Shown here one piece after another: positions 1-6,359 of a stretch of DNA of 11,654 bases (position 1 is its first letter; every line of letters begins with the position of its first letter). The notes beneath the pieces are model-generated. The model saw only the letters and a list, made by a program, of their open reading frames with translations. It was not told where the DNA came from and searched no databases. This stretch comes from JAISGQ01 sp045604945 (GTDB lineage: Bacteria; Bacillota; Clostridia; Oscillospirales; Acutalibacteraceae): NCBI GenBank assembly GCA_045604945.1, contig JAZUPA010000152.1, positions 1 through 11,654 of the forward strand. Reading direction: 5' to 3'. The position numbers were made by a program, and so were the translations under genes.

Positions 1-20
1 TCGTAAATATATCCGTTCAT
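1..20 (-). CDS. Start of a further gene, cut by the window edge
   Basis: A good start signal follows the alpha/beta hydrolase gene: AAAGGAAAA, five bases, then ATG whose first base is at 20, reading MNGYIY before the window ends. It sits 25 bases after the hydrolase stop with no terminator between them, so it would be the next gene of the same operon. Only six codons are visible and the product cannot be named. Confidence 0.55.
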
Positions 21-45
21 ATTACTTTTCCTTTCAGTTTTATAG

Positions 46-798
46 CTATGCCCATTGCTCAAGCAGATACTCTTCTGTCAGCCTAACGATTCTTTCGCAC
101 TCTCCAGGATTTTTGAATCGGTGGCCTGCCCACTCCATCGCCTCAAGACGCACATTGGGAGCTCTTTTACAGAATTCGACAATACTGTCATAGGACACAA
201 TCTGATCTCTCATGCCATGAATAAGCAGTGCTTTGCGCGAAAAGCTCATATCTCCTGTTCTATACTGCTGCAGCTCCTCATAAAAGCTGTACTGAATCTG
301 GATTTTCCGTTCAAATCCGCAGCTTACAGATCCTCTTTTTCTGAATTCTTCCGCAGTGAGTCCGAGCAGATTGAGTAAAATCCCCTCTGCCATTGTGACT
401 GCAGGTGCTCTGAGCACGATTTCAAAATCCTCAAGCTGTAAAATACAGTTCAGTGCCAAAAAACCGCCGAAGCTTGTGGCAAACACAGCGCGTTTTTCCG
501 TTCTGTATGTGTCTCTGCACCACTGTGCTGTACGCAGAATATCGGAAAGACAGTTTTTTACGGTGAGATTCTCCCCCTCCTCCTCACTACTGCCATGAGC
601 AGGCAGATCAAAGCAAACAAGAGAGGTGCCATGCGCCTGCATTCTTTCCGCAACCTGAGAGAGCACAGAGCTTTCCTTATCTCCGCAGAAACCGTGGATT
701 CCCAGAATCACACTGCTGATCTCTCCGCTGTCAGGCTTCATCTCTTTACATTTTATTGTACGCTCGCCGTTTTTCAGGTCAAAATATACAGTTGTCAT
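46..798 (-). CDS. Alpha/beta hydrolase (serine esterase/lipase-like)
   Basis: A 250-residue cytoplasmic protein with the alpha/beta-hydrolase fold and no signal peptide. The oxyanion-loop motif IHGF is at residues 34-37. The nucleophile elbow is ATSFGG, giving Ser109, with Ala in place of the usual first Gly of GxSxG. The acid is probably Asp198 in GMRDQIV and the base His226 in AGHRF, so the triad looks complete. The spacing of these residues and the overall length fit serine aminopeptidase/esterase-type hydrolases. The start is supported by GGAG five to nine bases upstream. The gene begins 13 bases after the GH43 stop, so the two are surely co-transcribed. Removal of acetyl or feruloyl groups from the oligosaccharides the GH43 handles is a reasonable inference, but the substrate cannot be read from the sequence. 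Confidence 0.85.
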   Translation of the reverse strand: MTTVYFDLKNGERTIKCKEMKPDSGEISSVILGIHGFCGDKESSVLSQVAERMQAHGTSLVCFDLPAHGSSEEEGENLTVKNCLSDILRTAQWCRDTYRTEKRAVFATSFGGFLALNCILQLEDFEIVLRAPAVTMAEGILLNLLGLTAEEFRKRGSVSCGFERKIQIQYSFYEELQQYRTGDMSFSRKALLIHGMRDQIVSYDSIVEFCKRAPNVRLEAMEWAGHRFKNPGECERIVRLTEEYLLEQWA

Positions 799-811
799 TT
801 TTCTCTCCGTT

Positions 812-2128
812 TTATTTCATAAATACAAAGCTTTCAAGCTGGAACAGGTTTCTTTCGTTAAAGGCATCGGCAAACCAGCCGTCGTAGTTGTGTTCAGCCA
901 CGAAGTAAACGGCATGTCTGCCTGTTACATTTTCAACTATTGCATTGTATACTCCGCTGTTCTGTCCGATTTCGCAGGCGCCTATCTGTCTGCCGTCCTC
1001 GGAATCAATGAATATTTTAAGGGTGGAAGGCACGCCTGTGCCGTTTACCCTGACGGAAAACTCCATGGTCTTTGAGGAGAAATCCTCTCCGAATTCAAAA
1101 TACTTATAGCCTATTACAGTCCTGTGCTTTATGTTGTCAATGACCCTTTCAAAGGGACTGAGCTCGGCAACAAAGCAGTCACCCTTCAGCACGCAGGCGA
1201 TGTCCGCAGGAGTTGCCTTGTAAGGGTTGAGGGAATCCTCAAAGCCCAGGGAAGTCATTTCAACCTCGGGAATGGTGCCGTCGGGGAGTATCTCAATCTT
1301 CTCGACGCAGGCACGGCGGGAGGTTATGCTGTTGTTGGTCATTCTGTGATAGAAGATGTACCACTGACCGTTGATGCAGCAGATGGAGCCGTGGTCGTTT
1401 CCGCCGGGGTAGTCCACGCCGTTGTCTATTATCGTTCCTCTGTGCTCAAAGGGACCTGTGGGGGACTTTGAAGTCATGTAGTCAAGTCTGCAGCCGCGCT
1501 TGGGGGAATAGATAAGATAATATGTATCTCCTATTTTTCTCATGGAGCAGGCCTCAAAGAAGCCGCTGAGCGCCTCGGAAACAGGGATAATATCGGGAAT
1601 ATGGCTGCCGCTGACCACCTCATACATGTTGCTCTTGAGCTCTGCCATGTAGGACTTCAGATAGCCGCAGTAGATATACACTCTGCCGTCATCGTCCACC
1701 AGCACACCGGGGTCTACGAATATTCCGTCCTCAACAAGCTCATCGGGGCAGTCGTATTTGTACTGAGAAAGAAGTTTGAAGGGTCCTTCGGGTCTGTCCG
1801 CCACCGCAACACAGCCGCGGCTCATCAGAATGTAGGCGTAGAGATAGTATTTTCCGTCCTTTTCAACCACATCGGGAGCATACAGCTCCTTATCGGTCCA
1901 GTCAACGTCGGAGGGGTGGTCCCTGTCAGGGCGGGTGTGGAAAATATCTCCGTGGCAGACCCAGTTATTAAGGTCGTTTACGGGCGCTGACCAGACTTTA
2001 AGCTTGTAATCGCAGAAATATGCGGAGGCTGCTCTGTCGTGAGAGCCATATATATACACTCTGTCGCCGAATACTCTCGGCTCACCGTCGGGAATGTACT
2101 CCCAGCCGGGAAGATATGGATTTGCCAT
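812..2128 (-). CDS. Glycoside hydrolase family 43, intracellular (arabinofuranosidase/xylosidase type)
   Basis: A 438-residue protein opening with NPYLPGWEYIPDGEPRVF, a typical first blade of the five-bladed GH43 propeller. The expected inverting-enzyme acids can be placed: general base Asp14, pKa-modulating Asp139 in FVDPGVLVDDDG, and general acid Glu192 in SGFFEACS. The metal-site region HGSI is at 246-249. The propeller ends near residue 300; residues about 310-438 look like a beta-sandwich accessory domain. There is no signal peptide, so it should act on imported oligosaccharides. Family members are mostly alpha-L-arabinofuranosidases or beta-xylosidases; the subfamily and substrate are not resolved here. 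AAAGGAAG lies upstream of the ATG. It is followed 13 bases later by the alpha/beta hydrolase and preceded by a decayed gene scar. Confidence 0.92.
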   Translation of the reverse strand: MANPYLPGWEYIPDGEPRVFGDRVYIYGSHDRAASAYFCDYKLKVWSAPVNDLNNWVCHGDIFHTRPDRDHPSDVDWTDKELYAPDVVEKDGKYYLYAYILMSRGCVAVADRPEGPFKLLSQYKYDCPDELVEDGIFVDPGVLVDDDGRVYIYCGYLKSYMAELKSNMYEVVSGSHIPDIIPVSEALSGFFEACSMRKIGDTYYLIYSPKRGCRLDYMTSKSPTGPFEHRGTIIDNGVDYPGGNDHGSICCINGQWYIFYHRMTNNSITSRRACVEKIEILPDGTIPEVEMTSLGFEDSLNPYKATPADIACVLKGDCFVAELSPFERVIDNIKHRTVIGYKYFEFGEDFSSKTMEFSVRVNGTGVPSTLKIFIDSEDGRQIGACEIGQNSGVYNAIVENVTGRHAVYFVAEHNYDGWFADAFNERNLFQLESFVFMK

Positions 2129-2143
2129 AATAAACTTCCTTTC

Positions 2144-2355
2144 TTACAATGCTGTCCGATTTATTTCTTCAACCGCAAATTCAAGTTTTGTCATAATGAA
2201 TTCCGGCTCATCGGAATACACATAGTAACAGCAGTCCGTTGTTGACAGCACTATGCATTTTCCTTTTCCTCTGTAATTATACTCCGTCTGAGTGGACTCA
2301 AGGCTTTTATTCTTTATGTGCAGGGGCAGTTCATCGGTTATTCCGCTTTCAGAGG
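2144..2355 (-). pseudogene. Remnant of the C-terminal part of an unidentified gene
   Basis: The minus-strand frame ending at the TAA at 2144 reads like genuine protein over its last 60 or so residues (DELPLHIKNKSLES ... IVLSTTDCCYYVYSDEPEF ... to AVEEINRTAL). The frame stays open further upstream to a GTG at 2455, but there it overlaps a different, convincing reading frame (the acyltransferase-like fragment), and it has no start signal of its own. The pattern of a beta strand, then YYVYSDEPEF, then a final helix faintly recalls bacterial PH-like domains; that is a guess. It is best read as the 3' end of a gene fused out of frame to the neighbouring fragment by a deletion. Confidence 0.4.
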
Positions 2356-2493
2356 CGTCGCCAGTACAAGGAAAGGTCCCTTCAGTCCCTTCATCCCTGT
2401 CTTTTCGATTTTCATTCCCGCTGTCATCACATATGACGCGCCCCAAAGAAGCCACTCAAGGGGAAGAAACTGCCGTACAGGCTTTTCTTTCAT
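2338..2493 (-). pseudogene. Truncated PlsC-like acyltransferase N-terminus
   Basis: A 51-codon frame begins MKEKPVRQFLPLEWLLWG and continues through KTGMKGLKGPFLVLAT. This matches my memory of the N-terminus of Firmicute 1-acylglycerol-3-phosphate acyltransferase (PlsC/LPLAT) proteins, where the next residues should be the catalytic NHQ/THHxxxD motif. Here that motif never comes: after LAT the frame reads PLKAE and stops. Only the lead-in helix and first strand remain, so it cannot be an active acyltransferase. No good ribosome binding site precedes the ATG. Homology probably ends near 2356, where a second fragment in another frame takes over. Confidence 0.5.
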
Positions 2494-2571
2494 ATCAAAA
2501 GGGGGTCATGTCCCTCTGTTTGTTATCAAGTCCCAAAATACTCTCTCCTGCCGATTGATTCAGCGCAGAAA

Positions 2572-3594
2572 TCAGATCTGCTCCTTTGCTTTTTCAAGTG
2601 TTTCTATTACCCTGTCGCACCATGCATCAAACTCGGGGTCATCCTTCTGATATTCAGGATGGGACAGGATATAATCCAGTGCTATGCGCACTCCCTGATC
2701 AAACCTTACGGTTGTCTTCATATCGGGTACTGCGCGCTTTAATTTGCTGTTGTCAAAGACCACCGAGACAGATTTGTCACCTGTCAGGCTGCCTGTAAAG
2801 TCGTAGCCGTACTTATCCCCCACAGCAGCAAGAAAATCGGCGGAAACGTGATAGGGCTTGAACTCAACGCCCAAGGCATCGGCGATGGTTGCATAAATCT
2901 GATTCCAGGTGAGGGTCTCGTCACCTGTGATATGGAAAGCCTCGCCTATGGCGTGACGATTGCCCATGAGCCCTGTAAAGCCGATTGCGAAATCCTTATT
3001 GAAGGTCGCTGTCCACAGAGAGCTTCCGTCACCCTGAATAATTACGGGCTTTCCTTCCATCATTCTCTTTATTACCTGCCAAGAGCCGTTTTTGCCGTGT
3101 ACTCCCAGGGGGATGCTGCGCTCATCATAGGTGTGACTGGGGCGCACGATGGTTACAGGGAAGCCCTCCTCACGGTACTTCTCCATCAGGAATTCTTCGC
3201 TTGCAATTTTATTGCGGGAATACTCCCAGTAGGGGTTTGCAAGGGTCGTACCCTCAGTGATGATGTAGGATGCTGCGGGCTTATGATAGGCGGAAGCGGA
3301 GCTTATATAGATGTACTGCCTTGTCTTTCCCCTGAAAAGGCGATAGTCGCGCTCCACATGCTCTCTGACAAAGCCGATGAATTCACATACTGTGTCAAAG
3401 CTTAAATCCTTTATCTTTTCCTTTACCTCTTCTTCGTTGTTGATGTCTGCAATTATCTGATGAACTCCCTCGGGGATAGCTTCGGGTCTGTTTCCGCGAT
3501 TGAGAAGCCATACCTCCCAGCCGAGTTCATTTACCAGTCTCTTTACAACTGCTGTGCTGATAGTGCCTGTGCCTCCGATAAACAATGCTTTCAT
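2572..3594 (-). CDS. NAD-dependent epimerase/dehydratase, extended SDR family
   Basis: A 340-residue Rossmann-fold protein. The nucleotide-binding glycine motif FIGGTGTIS is at residues 5-13, and NRG after the second strand suggests the cofactor contact. The active-site region is YISSASAY (about 96-103), followed by YSRNK with Tyr125 and Lys129 as the YxxxK pair. This is the layout of nucleotide-sugar epimerases and related reductases (COG0451 type), length normal. The start at 3594 is chosen because AAAGGAAAG precedes it by six bases; the in-frame ATG at 3612 overlaps the phosphatase stop (ATGA) and has no such signal. It lies between the phosphatase and the gene scar in the same operon. The substrate is unknown; a sugar role would fit the neighbouring GH43. 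Confidence 0.88.
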   Translation of the reverse strand: MKALFIGGTGTISTAVVKRLVNELGWEVWLLNRGNRPEAIPEGVHQIIADINNEEEVKEKIKDLSFDTVCEFIGFVREHVERDYRLFRGKTRQYIYISSASAYHKPAASYIITEGTTLANPYWEYSRNKIASEEFLMEKYREEGFPVTIVRPSHTYDERSIPLGVHGKNGSWQVIKRMMEGKPVIIQGDGSSLWTATFNKDFAIGFTGLMGNRHAIGEAFHITGDETLTWNQIYATIADALGVEFKPYHVSADFLAAVGDKYGYDFTGSLTGDKSVSVVFDNSKLKRAVPDMKTTVRFDQGVRIALDYILSHPEYQKDDPEFDAWCDRVIETLEKAKEQI

Positions 3595-3600
3595 GTGTAT

Positions 3601-3609
3601 CTTTCCTTT
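3601..3609 (-). promoter_or_regulatory. Ribosome binding site that fixes the SDR gene start
   Basis: AAAGGAAAG, six bases before the ATG at 3594. It begins right at the phosphatase stop codon, so the two genes are translationally adjacent. It favours the 340-residue over the 346-residue reading. Confidence 0.7.
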
Positions 3610-4205
3610 CATTTTTTATCCGCTCGCTTGTCTCCCTTGAATTCCTTTTCGATGTGCGCAAGCTCGGTGATTTTTACAAGCTCCAGCCCTTCAAAATCCA
3701 TTTCCACTATGTAGGGCATCCAGTCTATGATTCTCAGAAAATCATCGCAGCCAAATTCGGGATTGAAGTAGTTGAAAATCGTGCTCAAGGCTGTGCCGTG
3801 GGTACCTATTACAATCCTTTTGTCTTTGTGCTTTTCGAGTATCTCTTTAAGGGCTTCGATGTTGCGTCTCTGCGCCATGGCTATGGTCTCCCCGCCCTCT
3901 TCGCAGAAGTCGTGGTTATCCCAGCGTTTTTTGAAAAGCCCGTGTTCATTGCCGTTTTTTCCTTTTTCCCGCTCCCTCAGCCGCTCGTCGGTATGTATCT
4001 CCATGCCATAATATTCCGCAGTTTCTTTTATTGTATCCATACTTCTTAAATACGGACTGCAATAGAACACGTCAATTTCTTTGTCCCGAAGGGTTTCAAG
4101 AACAAGAGCTCTGTCAACTTTTCCTTCCGCAGTGAGAGGTCTTGTTCTGTCATCCTCATGCGCATAGTCGGTCTGTGCATGACGCACAAAGTAAACCTTT
4201 GTCAT
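3609..4205 (-). CDS. Histidine phosphatase family protein (phosphoglycerate mutase-like)
   Basis: A 198-residue protein with the RHG-type catalytic motif near the start: YFVRHAQTDY, giving Arg8 and the phosphorylated His9. The second arginine is probably Arg54 in SPYLRSMDT, the acid residue lies in the DERLRERE stretch (about 73-80), and the second histidine is His136 in IGTHGTAL. These are all parts of the branch-1 histidine phosphatase active site. It is a broad family of small-molecule phosphatases and mutases; the short length and unconserved insert argue against a glycolytic mutase, and the substrate is unknown. The ATG at 4205 is preceded by AAAGGGG at a good distance; a TTG at 4229 in the same frame is less likely. 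It is the first gene of the operon running to the left edge. Confidence 0.87.
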   Translation of the reverse strand: MTKVYFVRHAQTDYAHEDDRTRPLTAEGKVDRALVLETLRDKEIDVFYCSPYLRSMDTIKETAEYYGMEIHTDERLREREKGKNGNEHGLFKKRWDNHDFCEEGGETIAMAQRRNIEALKEILEKHKDKRIVIGTHGTALSTIFNYFNPEFGCDDFLRIIDWMPYIVEMDFEGLELVKITELAHIEKEFKGDKRADKK

Positions 4206-4210
4206 TCCGT

Positions 4211-4217
4211 CCCCTTT
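4211..4217 (-). promoter_or_regulatory. Ribosome binding site that fixes the phosphatase start
   Basis: AAAGGGG, five bases before the ATG at 4205. It lies inside the longer TTG-initiated reading from 4229 and so argues against it. Confidence 0.65.
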
Positions 4218-4262
4218 CCGTACACCCAAAAATTATGTACTTCCTGTTATTATCCATAATAC

Positions 4263-4271
4263 ATTCTATCA
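4263..4271 (-). promoter_or_regulatory. Candidate extended -10 promoter for the phosphatase operon
   Basis: Read on the minus strand this is TGATAGAAT: a TGn extension followed by TAGAAT, one base from the TATAAT consensus. Predicted transcription would start near 4256, leaving a leader of about 50 bases before the ATG at 4205. No convincing -35 box is seen. The same 12-base string TTTTGATAGAAT occurs in front of the GH30 gene. Confidence 0.4.
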
Positions 4272-4322
4272 AAAAACATTGAAGATTCATAGCCCTGACG
4301 CAAATTTTTTTATCTTCATCAC

Positions 4323-4360
4323 AAAGGCACAGCACCGCCCGAAAGCAGCACTGTGCCTTT
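4323..4360 (-). terminator. Intrinsic terminator after the nuclease gene
   Basis: On the minus-strand RNA a 16-bp stem forms, with the 10 outer pairs AAAGGCACAG/CTGTGCCTTT perfect and the six inner pairs including three G-U pairs, around the six-base loop UUUCGG. The G-U pairs only exist on this strand, which shows it serves the nuclease gene ending seven bases upstream. The U tract after it is short, so termination may be incomplete. Confidence 0.7.
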
Positions 4361-4367
4361 GATTTTC

Positions 4368-5417
4368 TTATTCCATACCGTATCTTCTCTTTAATTCTTC
4401 GATTACAAGCTCTGCTTCTTTTGCTGACAGATACGGAGTTTTTACTGTTCTGACATAACAGAAGGTTTTGTCAAGCATCCTGCCAAGCTCTGATGCAGAT
4501 ATGCTTTTCAGTTCTTCTTCGGATTCCACCACGGGTGTCAGAAGCTTTACCTTGCGGAATTTTTCGTTTTTTGCTTCGTTGGGGTTTGCTTCGCCGTCCG
4601 TAATTATGCCTGCTGCAACAACTCCCATGCCCACATGATAATACAGCACATAATCATTTTTCCGAAATCTGTCAACACACCCCGCAGCATCACCGTAGGC
4701 ACTGACCTTACTGTTTTTCAGCATATCCCATATATCGTCTTTCCCGTATCTTCTGTTCGTATCGAAAAGTATGCCCTTCTTTTCTCTGGGATTGAGGTGG
4801 TAGTCATAGGGCTTTGCGAAAAACTCAAAAAACAATTCCTTTCCGATTTTAAAGAATCTGTATGGAATAAAGTCAATATCAAGACCTGTGCTTTTCCAGT
4901 AATCAACCGCATCCATGAGCCCGCGTTCTGCGCTGCTTCCCACAACGATCATTTTCTGCCTGCGGTTGAACTCCTCCTCTGCAAGAGGCTTTTCCAGTCC
5001 GAAGGCTTCTGCATGAGCCACTTTCAGCTCGGTTTCTTCTGTCTTCAGTTCGTCTTTTCTTCTTTGCTTCAAATATTCCAGATATTTATTGTAAGTCGCA
5101 TTCAGCTCTCTGTAATTCTTTCTTCCGTAGTTTTGGGTATACCGCATAACCTGAATTGTTGTATCCTCTCCGGCACTGCTTCTTTTCAGCTCAAATATAA
5201 AAAGATTTCCGTACTTATCAAGAGCACAGAGATCGGGCTCCCCCTGTCCGGGTCTTTCCTGAAAAATCGGCATCAGCTGCCCTGCCTCGCCGTAAAGCTC
5301 GCCAAGGTTCTCCGCCATCAGGTCTTCAAGATCCTTCTCAAGTCCCCCTAACTCCTCATAATTAAAAAACTTTTGCATTTCTATTTTTTTGCCGTTTTTG
5401 TCGTATTTATAAAGCAT
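4368..5417 (-). CDS. PDDEXK nuclease (NucS/DUF91-like) with possible PUA/EVE-like C-terminal domain
   Basis: A 349-residue cytoplasmic protein. Its N-terminal part has the layout of the NucS/DUF91 branch of PDDEXK nucleases: an acidic helix LEKDLEDLMAENL (26-38), then GEPDLCALDKYGNLFIFELKR with Asp62, Glu76 and Lys78 as the metal and catalytic residues, then Gln89 and MRYTQ in the next helix. The catalytic set appears complete. Residues about 105-165 are charged and helical. Residues about 250-330, starting NDYVLYYHVGMGVVAAGIITDG, resemble the strand pattern of PUA-superfamily (EVE/ASCH-like) domains, which in some restriction enzymes read modified bases; this domain call is tentative. AGGAGG sits upstream of the ATG. 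The gene starts 30 bases after the AraC stop, so both share a transcript. A DNA repair or defence role is inferred, not shown. Confidence 0.78.
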   Translation of the reverse strand: MLYKYDKNGKKIEMQKFFNYEELGGLEKDLEDLMAENLGELYGEAGQLMPIFQERPGQGEPDLCALDKYGNLFIFELKRSSAGEDTTIQVMRYTQNYGRKNYRELNATYNKYLEYLKQRRKDELKTEETELKVAHAEAFGLEKPLAEEEFNRRQKMIVVGSSAERGLMDAVDYWKSTGLDIDFIPYRFFKIGKELFFEFFAKPYDYHLNPREKKGILFDTNRRYGKDDIWDMLKNSKVSAYGDAAGCVDRFRKNDYVLYYHVGMGVVAAGIITDGEANPNEAKNEKFRKVKLLTPVVESEEELKSISASELGRMLDKTFCYVRTVKTPYLSAKEAELVIEELKRRYGME

Positions 5418-5447
5418 CTTTCTTCCTCCTGTAATCTTCTGTTAATC

Positions 5448-6260
5448 TCAGTTTTCCTGATTGTCCCCCTGCACGGGCAGGTTCTTTCTGAATCTGGTGG
5501 GTGATATTCCGTGATATTCCTTGAACTGCCGCGTCATTTCGCTGGCATTTGAGAATCCGCAGGCATCGGATATTTCGGATATGCTCATATCCTCTCTTTC
5601 AAGCAGTGCATGGGCTTTGGAAAGCCTCGCAAAGGTCAGGAACTGCTTCGGACTCATGCCCATCTGCTCCTTGAACAGATGGGAAAGATGGAATTTGCTT
5701 ATATAAAATCTTTCTGCCAGCTCCGAAATTACGATTTTCTCCGAAATATGCTCACGGATATATTCCTTTATCCTGATTACCAGACTGCTCTCAGGCTTCG
5801 GCACTGTCTCAATGCCTGAATTTCTGATAAGCGCCGCCAGAAACTCCGTCACTATCCCTGCTGTCACCTCATCGCTGAGGGCATCGCTGCGCCCAAGCTC
5901 CTGCTCTATTCTTCTGAGAATTTCATCGCAGCCGAAATCATCCTTCAGTACAATCGGCTCCTTGAAGGTAAAGCCCATAAGCATGTTCTGTATTATCTCA
6001 GAATACAGCATTCTTGCATTTGTCCACGGATTTATGAACATCAGAAGCCTGTCATAATGCTCTCTGTCATTAATGATCACCTCATGCTGCATGCAGCTTG
6101 GCAGCAGGTAAACCATTTTGCTTGTTACACGATATTCTTTGCCGCCGCAGACAAGGGTTATGTCTCCGTTGTACAGATAACCGACCTCGCAGGAGGTGTG
6201 GAAATGGGCAGGGAATTGCGGGAAATCGCTGTAATAACAAAAATGCTCAATACAATTCAT
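5448..6260 (-). CDS. AraC-family transcriptional regulator with cupin sensor
   Basis: A 270-residue regulator. The N-terminal cupin sensor carries FPAHFHTSCEVGYLYNGD (16-33) with His19, His21 and Glu25. The C-terminal 100 residues hold the two helix-turn-helix units of the AraC/XylS type: the first around ISELAERFYISKFHLSHLF (178-196), the second around SISEISDACGFSNASEMTRQ (226-245), followed by the family hallmark GISPTRFRK. Such proteins usually activate sugar-use genes on binding a ligand. The start at 6260 is preceded by GGGAGG at seven bases; the longer frame from 6299 would begin inside the -10 box of the promoter and is rejected. It is followed by the nuclease gene on the same transcript and sits directly downstream of the GH30 gene, which is the natural candidate target. 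Confidence 0.93.
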   Translation of the reverse strand: MNCIEHFCYYSDFPQFPAHFHTSCEVGYLYNGDITLVCGGKEYRVTSKMVYLLPSCMQHEVIINDREHYDRLLMFINPWTNARMLYSEIIQNMLMGFTFKEPIVLKDDFGCDEILRRIEQELGRSDALSDEVTAGIVTEFLAALIRNSGIETVPKPESSLVIRIKEYIREHISEKIVISELAERFYISKFHLSHLFKEQMGMSPKQFLTFARLSKAHALLEREDMSISEISDACGFSNASEMTRQFKEYHGISPTRFRKNLPVQGDNQEN

Positions 6261-6267
6261 AAATCCG

Positions 6268-6273
6268 CCTCCC
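6268..6273 (-). promoter_or_regulatory. Ribosome binding site that fixes the AraC start
   Basis: GGGAGG, seven bases before the ATG at 6260. Together with the promoter just upstream it excludes the 283-residue reading. Confidence 0.75.
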
Positions 6274-6290
6274 TGCAATAATACACTTTC

Positions 6291-6319
6291 ATAATACAAC
6301 TCTTATGGCTTCGTGTCAA
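6291..6319 (-). promoter_or_regulatory. Strong housekeeping promoter of the AraC-nuclease operon
   Basis: On the minus strand a perfect -35 box TTGACA (6319-6314) is followed after exactly 17 bases by TATTAT (6296-6291), one base from consensus. The start point would be near 6284, giving a leader of about 24 bases that holds the ribosome binding site. It lies just after the GH30 terminator, so this operon is expressed independently of GH30. Confidence 0.78.
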
Positions 6320-6326
6320 ACAAAAG

Positions 6327-6354
6327 AAAGCTGATGGGATACCCCATCAGCTTT
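6327..6354 (-). terminator. Intrinsic terminator of the GH30 gene
   Basis: A perfect 12-bp stem AAAGCTGATGGG/CCCATCAGCTTT around a four-base loop, beginning five bases after the GH30 stop codon. On the minus strand it is followed by a T-rich run (CTTTTGTTTG). On the plus strand the tail is also AT-rich, but no plus-strand gene reads into it. Confidence 0.88.
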
Positions 6355-6359
6355 TCATA

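Noticed and set aside
2144..2455. Single 103-codon gene from the GTG at 2455
   Set aside because: Its first 35 or so codons overlap the convincing acyltransferase-like fragment in another frame and look low-quality as protein; there is no ribosome binding site. Only the last part is kept, as a remnant.
2848..3405. Plus-strand open frame of 185 codons opposite the SDR gene
   Set aside because: Shadow of a well-supported SDR gene with full motifs.
4635..5351. Plus-strand open frame of 238 codons opposite the nuclease gene
   Set aside because: It is fully contained in the nuclease gene, whose catalytic motif and ribosome binding site are clear; no promoter or start signal on the plus strand.
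6261..6299. Longer AraC start at 6299
   Set aside because: It would overlap the -10 box of a strong promoter, and GGGAGG lies at the right distance from the ATG at 6260.
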